This document shows, piece after piece, positions 44,814 to 52,563 of a stretch of DNA of 64,000 nt (position 1 is the first letter of the stretch; every line of letters begins with the position of its first letter). The translations under genes were made by a program, and so were the position numbers. This stretch comes from Williamsia muralis NBRC 105860 (GTDB taxonomy: Bacteria > Actinomycetota > Actinomycetes > Mycobacteriales > Mycobacteriaceae): positions 1,116,001 through 1,180,000 of the forward strand of contig NZ_BDAP01000001.1 in the NCBI RefSeq assembly GCF_001598915.1. The letters run 5' to 3'. The notes beneath the pieces were generated by a model. It was not told the DNA's origin. It was given only the letters and a program-made list of their open reading frames with translations, and did no database searches.

Positions 44814-45727
44814 CAAGCCAGACGTCCATGAACGTCCTCGATTCGAGTCGAACCGGATCGACGAGCGTTCGCGTAGACGGACTCACCATGCGTTATGGCA
44901 CAACCGATGTGCTGAAAGACGTGGGATTCGAGATCCCTTCCGGCCAGAAGGTCGCCGTACTGGGCCCCAACGGTGCCGGCAAGAGCACGCTGATCGAGAT
45001 CCTCGAGGGTCTGCGAAAGCCGTCCGGGGGCAACGTATCAGTGCTGGGTCACCGCCCCGACGATGCGCCCGAGCAGTGGCGGTCGCGCCTCGGCGTGGTG
45101 CTGCAGGCGTGGCGGGACCACGGGACGTGGAAGATCGGTGACTTCCTGCGGTACATCAGTGCGGCCCATCGGGCAGCGGGTGTGGCGAACCTCTGGCCGG
45201 TCGACGAGTTGCTCGAAGCAGTCGAACTGGGCGACCGCGCGAATCAGCAGATTCGATCCCTCTCGGGAGGTCAACGCCGTCGGGTGGACGTTGCGGCCGC
45301 ACTGATCAGCCGGCCGGAACTACTCTTTCTCGACGAGCCGACAACAGGTTTCGATCCGGAGATCCGGCAATCGTTCTACGAACTCGTCCGAAGTCTGGCG
45401 CACTCGACGACGATCATCTGGGCCACACACAATCTGTACGAAGCCGAAGAGATGTGCGAGCGCATCATCATCCTGAATCACGGTCGGGTGGTGGCCGACG
45501 GGAGTCCGACCGAACTGCGCGCCACGCTGGCCTCGACCAGCACCGTGTCGTGGATGTCAGAGCAGGGTCCACGGCGTCGTGTGGTCGCGGACTCCGATTC
45601 GCTGGTGCGCGAGCTGGTCACGGGCCCCGAGCGTGCCTGGAATCTGGAGGTTCAGCGCGGCACCCTCGAGCAGGTGTACCTGTCGATCGTGCGCGAGAAC
45701 AACACGGCTGAGGAGGTCCGACCATGA
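44810..45727 (+). CDS. ABC transporter ATP-binding protein of the lanthipeptide cluster
   Basis: This 305-residue ATPase has Walker A GPNGAGKST (52-60), signature LSGGQ (151-155) and Walker B LLFLDE (171-176). It is of the drug-export (DrrA-like) class. ATG 44810 overlaps the previous stop, and its stop overlaps the permease start, so it forms the exporter with the next gene. It could also confer self-resistance. Confidence 0.88.
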   Translation: MTSQTSMNVLDSSRTGSTSVRVDGLTMRYGTTDVLKDVGFEIPSGQKVAVLGPNGAGKSTLIEILEGLRKPSGGNVSVLGHRPDDAPEQWRSRLGVVLQAWRDHGTWKIGDFLRYISAAHRAAGVANLWPVDELLEAVELGDRANQQIRSLSGGQRRRVDVAAALISRPELLFLDEPTTGFDPEIRQSFYELVRSLAHSTTIIWATHNLYEAEEMCERIIILNHGRVVADGSPTELRATLASTSTVSWMSEQGPRRRVVADSDSLVRELVTGPERAWNLEVQRGTLEQVYLSIVRENNTAEEVRP

Positions 45728-46578
45728 CAACAATCGCTTCGCGAGCCGGCGCCGGCAGTCTCGGTGTGGTGAAGTTCGGGGCGTTGCAGGCCAAGGTGGA
45801 ATTGGTCATCCGGTTCACCCGGCCGAGCGCGCTGGGGCACCTGATCGTTCCGATCGCCCTGGTCCTGATCTTCACCAACGTGGACGTCAGCGATGTCCTG
45901 GGTGGACAAGGTGCCGTCGGGATGCTCGCCGGGATCGCTGCCGCGTCGCTGTTCGTCGGTGGATTCGTCGGGATCTGCGGGGAGCTGGTCTCCGAACAGG
46001 ACGACGGAACCATGCTCAGGGTCCGGACGCTGCCCTACGGGCTCGCCGGACATCTGATCGGAAAGACGTTGAGTCTGTTGGTGACCGGTGTGGTGACAGC
46101 GTTATTGATTCTCATCCCGGCCCACATCTTCGTCGCCCCGATCCTGCCCGGGACGTTCGCGGGATGGGTCGCGTTGGCTGGTGTCGCGGCGTTGACGTTG
46201 TTCGCGACCGTGCCCATCGGTGCGGTCGCCGGCAGCCTGGTGAAGTCGCCGCTCGCGATCTTCCCGATCTCGTTGGTGGCGTACGCCCTGATGTCGGTGT
46301 CGGGCATCTTCTTCTCCATCGGGGACCTCCCGGATTGGCTGACGGTTCCCATCAAGTTCTTCCCGGTCTACTGGCTGGGATTGTTGTCACGGGTGACGCT
46401 GGTCCCCGGTACCACGTTCGACGGTGTCGGACAGGTGGTGCTGGCGATCGGGGTTCCCGTGGCGTGGGCGGTGCTGGGGCTTGTCCTGGCGCCGCGGGCG
46501 TTGCGGGTGATGACCCGCCGCCAGTCAGGTGCTCGCCTGGAAGCCCTCGCGCAGCGTCGTGCCGCGCGGGGCTACTGA
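45724..46578 (+). CDS. ABC-2 type permease of the lanthipeptide cluster
   Basis: This 284-residue permease has six hydrophobic segments and an N-terminal cytoplasmic stretch, as in DrrB-like ABC-2 exporters. It ends with a basic tail (RQSGARLEALAQRRAARGY). It pairs with the ATPase to export the mature peptides. It is the last gene of the translationally coupled chain from 39829. Confidence 0.87.
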   Translation: MTTIASRAGAGSLGVVKFGALQAKVELVIRFTRPSALGHLIVPIALVLIFTNVDVSDVLGGQGAVGMLAGIAAASLFVGGFVGICGELVSEQDDGTMLRVRTLPYGLAGHLIGKTLSLLVTGVVTALLILIPAHIFVAPILPGTFAGWVALAGVAALTLFATVPIGAVAGSLVKSPLAIFPISLVAYALMSVSGIFFSIGDLPDWLTVPIKFFPVYWLGLLSRVTLVPGTTFDGVGQVVLAIGVPVAWAVLGLVLAPRALRVMTRRQSGARLEALAQRRAARGY

Positions 46579-46644
46579 CCTCCGAGCACCCGTTGTAGTT
46601 CTGGCGTGCAAATCGCATGTCGGGGAACCGAAAGGAGAAACACG

Positions 46645-46896
46645 ATGTCGTTCAAGGACTTGATCGTCGGTGACCATCGCAACCCCCGAGAAGAGATTGT
46701 CGCGATCTTCGGCGAACATCAAGGCGCCGACGACCCACAAGCGATCGCTCGCGCGACCACATGGGCGCAGGGTGTGCTGAACACCGCTGGGATCCCGGCG
46801 GACAAGCAGGTCGAGGCGATCGCTGAAATCCGCAGGGCCGAGCCACGTCTGGGTCTCAAGTCGGCGACCCACCTGGCGTCGTTGCTCAAGAAGTAG
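46645..46896 (+). CDS. Uncharacterised small helical protein
   Basis: This 83-residue protein starts MSFKDLIVGDHRNPREEI after a perfect AAAGGAGAAACACG site. It appears all helical and charged (KQVEAIAEIRRAEPRLGLKSATHLASLLKK at the end). I do not recognise the family. It lies 66 bases after the lanthipeptide permease, but the separate strong ribosome site and the terminator after it suggest a gene of its own. A link to immunity cannot be excluded. Confidence 0.7.
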   Translation: MSFKDLIVGDHRNPREEIVAIFGEHQGADDPQAIARATTWAQGVLNTAGIPADKQVEAIAEIRRAEPRLGLKSATHLASLLKK

Positions 46897-46909
46897 AGTT
46901 CGCCCGGCG

Positions 46910-46950
46910 AAACGTCCGGCCCTGTACCGACGGTGCGGGGCCGGACGTTT
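46910..46950 (+). terminator. Hairpin after the small protein gene
   Basis: AAACGTCCGGCCC pairs perfectly with GGGCCGGACGTTT (13 base pairs) around a 15-base loop, ending in a short T-run. It closes the region that begins with the lanthipeptide cluster. Confidence 0.8.
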
Positions 46951-47016
46951 GTGTGGGTGCTCGTCGCGACCGGGCAATATCCACCCGATGTCAGTGGAGA
47001 TCCGTACCATCGCAGC

Positions 47017-47379
47017 ATGAATCACGACCTCGATCGCAAGGCCCTGGTCGACGAACGGGCGGCGACGCTGGCGCTGATCGAGACCATGTCGGCACGGCTG
47101 CGGTCGGTGGTGGAGGCGGGCGCCGACGCGAGTTCCGACGACGAACACGATCCGGAAGGTTCCACCCTCGCCTTCGAACGGGGACAACTGGTTGCGCAGG
47201 TGGCCCGCTCGAAGGCGCGGCTGACGGAGATCGATGCCGCGATGGCGCGGCTCGGACTCGGAACCTACGGCATCTGCGAACAGTGCGGGAACGAGATCGG
47301 CGAAGCCCGGCTCGAAGCCCTCCCCGCAGCCCGACTGTGCATCACCTGCGCATCGCGGTCCCAATCGAGGCAGTGGTGA
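47017..47379 (+). CDS. DksA/TraR-type zinc-finger protein
   Basis: This 120-residue protein has a coiled N-terminal half and a C4 zinc finger: CEQCG followed by CITCA, with LEALPAARL between them, the DksA/TraR signature. DksA-like proteins bind RNA polymerase and modulate promoters under stress. ATG 47017 begins MNHDLDRKALVDER; the frame extends upstream into the terminator and is rejected. Confidence 0.8.
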   Translation: MNHDLDRKALVDERAATLALIETMSARLRSVVEAGADASSDDEHDPEGSTLAFERGQLVAQVARSKARLTEIDAAMARLGLGTYGICEQCGNEIGEARLEALPAARLCITCASRSQSRQW

Positions 47380-47451
47380 ATCAGGGCCGTCGCGGGTCAG
47401 GGTGATTACGGTGAGATCGGACACCATGACCGATCGAGAAGAGGTACGGAC

Positions 47452-47802
47452 GTGAACACATTTCAGAAGGTCGCCGGTGCGGTCAACAAAGTTGTCGTCG
47501 CGGCGATGAAGGCGCCCGGGGTCGACAAAGTCGCCGGCGGATCGATGCTGATGCTCACCTACACGGGCCGCAAATCGGGAAAGACCTTCAGTCTGCCGGT
47601 GAGCTACAAGCAGCGGGGTGACGAGCTGCTCATCGGCGTTGCGCTCCCCGACAAGAAGAACTGGTGGCGGAACTTCTCCGGCGAGGGCGGGCCTGTGACG
47701 GTGACGCTTCACGGCGCAGAACGAACCGGACACGCAGTCAGTCGGCGTAACGATCGCGGCCAGGTGTCGGTGAAGGTGACGCTCGACGCTCAGATCGCCT
47801 GA
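47452..47802 (+). CDS. Deazaflavin-dependent nitroreductase-family protein
   Basis: This 116-residue protein resembles the DUF385/Ddn-like F420-binding split-barrel family: LMLTYTGRKSGKTFSLPVSYKQRGDELL is the hallmark opening. It starts with GTG after an AGAGGT site. The C-terminus NRDRGQVSVKV-like end is short, so it may be a minimal family member. The substrate is unknown; quinones are common for this family. Confidence 0.75.
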   Translation: MNTFQKVAGAVNKVVVAAMKAPGVDKVAGGSMLMLTYTGRKSGKTFSLPVSYKQRGDELLIGVALPDKKNWWRNFSGEGGPVTVTLHGAERTGHAVSRRNDRGQVSVKVTLDAQIA

Positions 47803-47889
47803 CGCCGGCGCCCCCGGATGGCAGGGGGTGGTCGCGCCTCGCCCTAAACGGACCGGAGTATCGTTTCGGTGTCGTTAGGAGACAAAACC

Positions 47890-48438
47890 ATGGCATCTGC
47901 ACAAAAACGGTCCACCTTGGACATCGGTCTGTTGGCACTGCGAGTCGGCGTGGGCGGCACCTTGTTCGCCCATGGCACCCAGAAACTCTTCGGCTGGTTC
48001 GGCGGTCACGGCCTCGACGCCACGGCCGGTGCGTTCGACGGGATGGGGTTCAAGCCGGCCAAGCCCTCTGCCGCCGTCGCGGGTATCTCTGAAGCCGGGG
48101 GAGCGCTCATCGCAATCGGCGCTGCCACCCCGGTGGCCGCCGCCGGTGCTGTCGGCGCGATGATCGGCGCGGCCTCGGTGCACAAACCGGCCGGCTTCTT
48201 CGCCACCGCAGGCGGCTACGAATACCCGGCCACGCTGGGCCTTGCCGCCGCAGCGCTGGCTCTGACCGGACCCGGCAAGTACTCCGTCGACGCCGCTCTC
48301 GGGCATCGCCTCAACACCAGCCGAGTGGCCATCGGCGCCTTGGCGGCTGCGGGCGCCGGAGCGGGGTATGTGGTGGCACGACGTCAGAAGGCGCTTGCGC
48401 AGGCGTCCGCGGCAGCGGACTCCACCGAGACCGCTTAG
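47890..48438 (+). CDS. DoxX-family membrane protein
   Basis: This 182-residue protein has four membrane segments and the DoxX opening LRVGVGGTLFAHGTQKLFGWFGG (about 16-38). Mycobacterial DoxX proteins take part in redox stress complexes with SseA and SodA. The TTAGGAG ribosome site supports ATG 47890. The C-terminal RRQKALAQASAAADSTETA is cytoplasmic. It is not clearly linked to neighbours. Confidence 0.82.
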   Translation: MASAQKRSTLDIGLLALRVGVGGTLFAHGTQKLFGWFGGHGLDATAGAFDGMGFKPAKPSAAVAGISEAGGALIAIGAATPVAAAGAVGAMIGAASVHKPAGFFATAGGYEYPATLGLAAAALALTGPGKYSVDAALGHRLNTSRVAIGALAAAGAGAGYVVARRQKALAQASAAADSTETA

Positions 48439-48574
48439 TCGCGTCCAGCTCGTCTCCGAGTCGCGTCGGTGTCGTCGGCGTCGGGTCTCGACGTCGGCGA
48501 CACGACCGGCGCGCAGGTGTGGGCGGCACGTTTTCGGCACTTGCGACACCACGATCGGTGTGCCGGATGAGAAG

Positions 48575-49390
48575 ATGTGGGACGTGGATGTGCGTGCCAA
48601 GAACAATGTGAAGATCGTCGGGCGGGACGGTGGCCCGACGATCGTGTTGGCCCACGGTTTCGGATGTGACCAGAATCTGTGGCGGTTGGTCACCGAACGA
48701 CTGATCGCGGACTACCGCGTTGTGCTCTTCGACCATGTCGGGGCCGGGGCCTCGGACCCCTCGGCGTGGGACGCCGAGCGCTATTCCACACTCGATGCCT
48801 ACGCCGAGGACGTCCTCGCCCTGGTCGAGGGTCTCGACCTGCACGACGTCGTGTTCGTCGGCCACTCGGTCGCTTCGATGATCGGTGTCCTCGCCGTCGC
48901 GGCCGATCCGAGCAGGTTCGCCAAACTCGTGCTGCTCACTCCTTCGCCGCGGTATGTGGACGACGACTCCGACGGCTACCGGGGCGGTTTCACGCGGGCC
49001 GACATCGATGAACTACTCGAGTCGTTGGAGGCCAACTACCTGGGGTGGTCGCAGACCATGGCCCCGAACATCATGGGCAATCCCGATCGGCCCCAGCTCG
49101 GCGGCGAGCTGACCGAGAGCTTCTGCCGCACCGATCCGGCCAAGGCGCTTGTGTTCGCGCGCACCACCTTCCTGTCCGACAACCGTGAGGACCTCGCGCG
49201 GGTGACCATCCCAACCCTCGTCATCGAGTGCGCCAGGGATTCGCTGGCCCCGCGCCACGTCGGCGCGTATGTTCACGAACGCATCGACGGGAGTGAACTG
49301 GTGACACTCGACGCGAGCGGACATTGTCCTCAACTCAGTGCGCCAGAGGCCACCACGGAGGCAATCACCGCGTTTGCCGGCCACCGCTGA
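48575..49390 (+). CDS. rsbQ: RsbQ-like alpha/beta hydrolase
   Basis: This 271-residue hydrolase has catalytic S98 in VGHSVAS, D222 in ECARDS and H250 in SGHCPQLSAP, spaced as in RsbQ of Bacillus subtilis (S96, D219, H247). RsbQ acts with RsbP in sensing energy stress, probably by processing a small ligand for the PAS domain. The stop overlaps the next gene, an RsbP-like phosphatase, by one base, so the pair is coupled. ATG 48575 gives MWDVDVRAKNNVKIVG, close to the family start. The symbol reflects the architecture. Confidence 0.8.
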   Translation: MWDVDVRAKNNVKIVGRDGGPTIVLAHGFGCDQNLWRLVTERLIADYRVVLFDHVGAGASDPSAWDAERYSTLDAYAEDVLALVEGLDLHDVVFVGHSVASMIGVLAVAADPSRFAKLVLLTPSPRYVDDDSDGYRGGFTRADIDELLESLEANYLGWSQTMAPNIMGNPDRPQLGGELTESFCRTDPAKALVFARTTFLSDNREDLARVTIPTLVIECARDSLAPRHVGAYVHERIDGSELVTLDASGHCPQLSAPEATTEAITAFAGHR

Positions 49391-50619
49391 TGCAGCGGGA
49401 TCCACGCGAACTCCGGCAACCAGGCGACCGTTCCATCGAGCACGCGGACATCCTCGAAGAGAACCTCGAAGATCTGTACGAGAACGCGCCCTGTGGTTAC
49501 CTGTCGACATGGCCCGACGGCCGCATCGCTCGGATCAACGCCACGCTCGCTTCGTGGCTCGGATTCGAGCGGGACGCGTTGCTGGATGAGCCGTTCACCG
49601 ATCTGCTCACCGCGGGCGGTCGAATCCACTACGAAACCCACTTCGCGCCCTTGCTGCAGCTCGAAGGCGAGCTCAGCGGGATCACTGTCGACCTTGTTGC
49701 GGCGCAAGGTGAACGACTTCCCGTCTTCGTCACCGCCAACGTCAAGACCGACGCCTCGGGGTCGGTGGTGCTGGTACGCATCACCCTGCAGGATGCCCGC
49801 GACCGCAGGACGTACGAGAAACAGCTGCTCGAAGAACGGCGTATGGCAGAGCACGAACGGGCCCGTGTGCAGGTACTCGCCTCGACCCTGCAACGTTCGC
49901 TTCTGCCACCATCGCTCACCCCGCCCGCCGGCATGGATGCGGCGGCCTACTACCACCCCGCGTCCACCGACGATGTCGGCGGCGACTTCTACGACCTGTT
50001 CGCCCTGCCCGACCACAAGTGGGGATTCTTCCTCGGAGATGTGTGCGGCAAGGGGGCGACCGCGGCGGCGGTCACATCGTTGACCCGGTACACGTTGCGG
50101 TCGGCCGCGGTGTTCGACGATGACCCCGTTGCCGTGCTGCACAACCTCGACGCGGTACTGCACTCGAACTACCACGGTGATGAACCACGTTTCTGCACAG
50201 TTGTTTTCGGTGTTCTGACCCGTCGCGACGACGGGTTCGACGTCCACCTCGCCAGCGGTGGACATCCTCCGGCGCTGTTACTCTCCGCGGACGGGGAGGC
50301 GGAGTACATCAGCACCGCGGGGGGCCAGTTCGTCGGCATCCTCCGTGACCCCAAATTCGTCTCCAAGCGGGTGCATCTGTCGGCCGGCGACACCCTCGTT
50401 CTCTACACGGACGGGCTGACCGAGGCCCGAATCGGGCCTGGCACAGAGCGATACGACGATGACGGTGCGCTGATCGAATTCGCGGCAGCACACGCCCCGA
50501 CCTCCGCCGAACAGATCGTCGATGATCTGCGTGAACTGCTTGCGAGCTTCGGAACCGGTCTGGAAGACGACACCGCGGTCATGGCGCTGGGCGTGGCACG
50601 AGAGAACACATCGACCTGA
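49390..50619 (+). CDS. rsbP: RsbP-like PAS-PP2C phosphatase
   Basis: This 409-residue protein has an N-terminal PAS domain (about 28-140, LYENAPCGYLSTWPDGRIARIN), a helical linker with a LEERRMAEHERARV coiled coil, and a PPM/SpoIIE-type phosphatase domain (about 170-405) with VGGDFYDLF, DVCGKGATAA, LASGGHPPALL and LYTDGLTEA. RsbP dephosphorylates an anti-anti-sigma factor. No anti-sigma or anti-anti-sigma gene is nearby, so its target is encoded elsewhere. It starts one base inside the rsbQ stop. Confidence 0.85.
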   Translation: MQRDPRELRQPGDRSIEHADILEENLEDLYENAPCGYLSTWPDGRIARINATLASWLGFERDALLDEPFTDLLTAGGRIHYETHFAPLLQLEGELSGITVDLVAAQGERLPVFVTANVKTDASGSVVLVRITLQDARDRRTYEKQLLEERRMAEHERARVQVLASTLQRSLLPPSLTPPAGMDAAAYYHPASTDDVGGDFYDLFALPDHKWGFFLGDVCGKGATAAAVTSLTRYTLRSAAVFDDDPVAVLHNLDAVLHSNYHGDEPRFCTVVFGVLTRRDDGFDVHLASGGHPPALLLSADGEAEYISTAGGQFVGILRDPKFVSKRVHLSAGDTLVLYTDGLTEARIGPGTERYDDDGALIEFAAAHAPTSAEQIVDDLRELLASFGTGLEDDTAVMALGVARENTST

Positions 50620-50661
50620 TCTGTGGAATTGTCCACGACCTCGGTGCTGATGAAGGTGAAC

Positions 50662-51780
50662 ATGCAGGATGTGCTGACTGATCTGATGAAAATCTGGCGT
50701 TCGGGCGGGACCGCCGGTGTGGGAACCGTTGTGCGGACCTTCCGTTCGGCCCCGCGACCGCCAGGCGCCTCGATGGTGGTCGCATCGGACGGAACGGTGA
50801 GCGGTTCGGTATCGGGTGGATGTGTGGAAGGCGCCGTCTACGAACTCGCAATCGACTCGACGCGCACCGGCATTCCTGTGCTGCAGCGCTACGGGATCTC
50901 CGACGACGACGCGTTTGCGGTCGGCCTGACGTGCGGCGGCGTGATCGACATCTTTGCCGAAGCCATCTCACAGCACACGTTTCCCGAACTCGGCGACGTC
51001 GCCGACCACATCGAGCACCATCGACCCGTGGCCGTCGCGACCGTGATCGACCACTCCGACATCGACGAGGTGGGCCGCCGGCTGGTCATCGCGCCGGAGA
51101 AGGTCAGCGGCACACTGGGATCGGATCGGATGGACAGCGCTGTCGTCGACGACGCGCGCGGACTGCTTGCTGCCGGACGCAGTGAGGTCCTCACCTACGG
51201 CCCCGACGGCCAGCGCCGCGGCGAAGGTATGTCGGTGTTCGTCTCCAGCCACGCGCCGCGGCCGAGGATGCTGGTGTTCGGTGCCATCGACTTCGCGGCG
51301 GCTGTCGCGGAGCAGGGTTCGTTTCTCGGCTATCGCGTCACCGTCTGCGACGCGCGGCCGGTGTTCGCGACGTCAGCACGCTTTCCTACCGCTGACGAGG
51401 TGATCGTCGAATGGCCGCATCGGTATCTCGCCGCGCAGGTGGAGGCCGATGCACTCGATGCACGCAGTGTCATCTGCGTTCTCACCCACGACCCGAAGTT
51501 CGATGTGCCGCTACTCGAGGTCGCCTTGCGGATACCGGATGTCGGGTACATCGGTGCCATGGGGTCGCGCCGCACCCACGACGACCGGGTCGAGCGCTTG
51601 CGGGCTGCCGGACTCACCGACGACGAACTGAGTCGGCTCGCCAGCCCCATCGGGCTCGATCTGGGAGCCCGCACCCCGGAAGAGACGGCGGTCTCGATCG
51701 CCGCCGAGATCATCGCCCGCCGCTGGGGCGGAGCGGGCCGGCCGCTGTCGCAGACCGCCGGCCGTATCCACCACGAATGA
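50662..51780 (+). CDS. XdhC/CoxI-family molybdoenzyme maturation protein
   Basis: This 372-residue protein has an N-terminal XdhC/CoxI domain with TFRSAPRPPGASMVV and SGSVSGGCVEGAVYE, and a C-terminal Rossmann domain with VGYIGAMGSRRTHDDRVERL and RTPEETAVSIAAEI. Such proteins insert or sulfurate molybdenum cofactor for xanthine or CO dehydrogenase-type enzymes. No molybdoenzyme gene is nearby. ATG 50662 (MQDVLTDLMKIWRSG) is the usual start; an upstream GTG at 50623 is possible. Confidence 0.82.
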   Translation: MQDVLTDLMKIWRSGGTAGVGTVVRTFRSAPRPPGASMVVASDGTVSGSVSGGCVEGAVYELAIDSTRTGIPVLQRYGISDDDAFAVGLTCGGVIDIFAEAISQHTFPELGDVADHIEHHRPVAVATVIDHSDIDEVGRRLVIAPEKVSGTLGSDRMDSAVVDDARGLLAAGRSEVLTYGPDGQRRGEGMSVFVSSHAPRPRMLVFGAIDFAAAVAEQGSFLGYRVTVCDARPVFATSARFPTADEVIVEWPHRYLAAQVEADALDARSVICVLTHDPKFDVPLLEVALRIPDVGYIGAMGSRRTHDDRVERLRAAGLTDDELSRLASPIGLDLGARTPEETAVSIAAEIIARRWGGAGRPLSQTAGRIHHE

Positions 51781-51781
51781 G

Positions 51782-52531
51782 TCAGTCGGTGCTCGGTGGC
51801 GGGGTGAAACCTTCGGGCCACACGGTGGCGTCGTTGTACTTCACCTCGTCGAAGTCGACATCGGTGAGGTTGGCGCCGCTGAAGTCCACCCCGAAAAGTG
51901 TTGCGCCGGTGAACTTGGCACGGCTGAGGTCGTGGCCGGCAAAGCTGACATCCCACAGTACGGCCCCGCTGAAGTCGACCGCTTGAAGTGCTGCACCGTC
52001 AAAGCTGGTCAGCCCGCCTGCCTGCCCGGGCGCCGGGTTGGCGGCAACCTCGTTGTCGATGGTGACGTCGGTGAACTCCGCGCCGACGAGGTTGGCATCA
52101 CGGAGATCGACGCCCAGCAAGATGGTGTCGGCGAGCTTCGCGTAGGAGAGATTGGCCCCCTGCAGATTGGTCGAGAGCAGATCACATCCGTGCAGGTCGG
52201 CCTCGCTGAAGTTCGCGCCGGGTAAGTCCAGTCCGCTCAGGCTCAATCCGGCGAGATCCAGTCCGTAGAACGGCCGTTCCACAGAGGGGTCGGCATTGGA
52301 GCGACCGCGGATGAAGCGGAGATTCTCGAGGCGCTCGGCACGCTGACTTTGGCGGTCCGAGATCTCGTGGTCACGGTCGGCGCGCACGTCGTCGATGATC
52401 TTCTGGCCGATCATCGTGGCGACACTGACGAAAACCGCGACCACCCCGGCCACGACCACGTCTCTGACCCACCACCGGGGTCCTGTTCCGTCAGCAGGGG
52501 ATTGCGCGATCACCGATTCATCATCGCCCAC
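51782..52531 (-). CDS. Membrane-anchored pentapeptide-repeat protein
   Basis: This 249-residue protein has an N-terminal helix (VRDVVVAGVVAVFVSVATMIG) followed by a pentapeptide-repeat quadrilateral helix (about 88-240: GLDLAGLSLSGLDLPGANF and similar A(D/N)LxG units). A Gly/Ala interruption near 158-172 splits the repeats. Such proteins are scaffolds; some mimic DNA, but this one is membrane-tethered, so that is unlikely here. The function is unknown. Confidence 0.8.
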   Translation of the reverse strand: MGDDESVIAQSPADGTGPRWWVRDVVVAGVVAVFVSVATMIGQKIIDDVRADRDHEISDRQSQRAERLENLRFIRGRSNADPSVERPFYGLDLAGLSLSGLDLPGANFSEADLHGCDLLSTNLQGANLSYAKLADTILLGVDLRDANLVGAEFTDVTIDNEVAANPAPGQAGGLTSFDGAALQAVDFSGAVLWDVSFAGHDLSRAKFTGATLFGVDFSGANLTDVDFDEVKYNDATVWPEGFTPPPSTD

Positions 52532-52563
52532 ACAGGCCGTCTGGGCGGGACAACGCGAACGAG

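Noticed and set aside
36272-46578. Thioviridamide-like (thioamitide) cluster
   Set aside because: It shares kinase, HopA1 and decarboxylase genes but lacks YcaO and TfuA, which are needed for thioamides.
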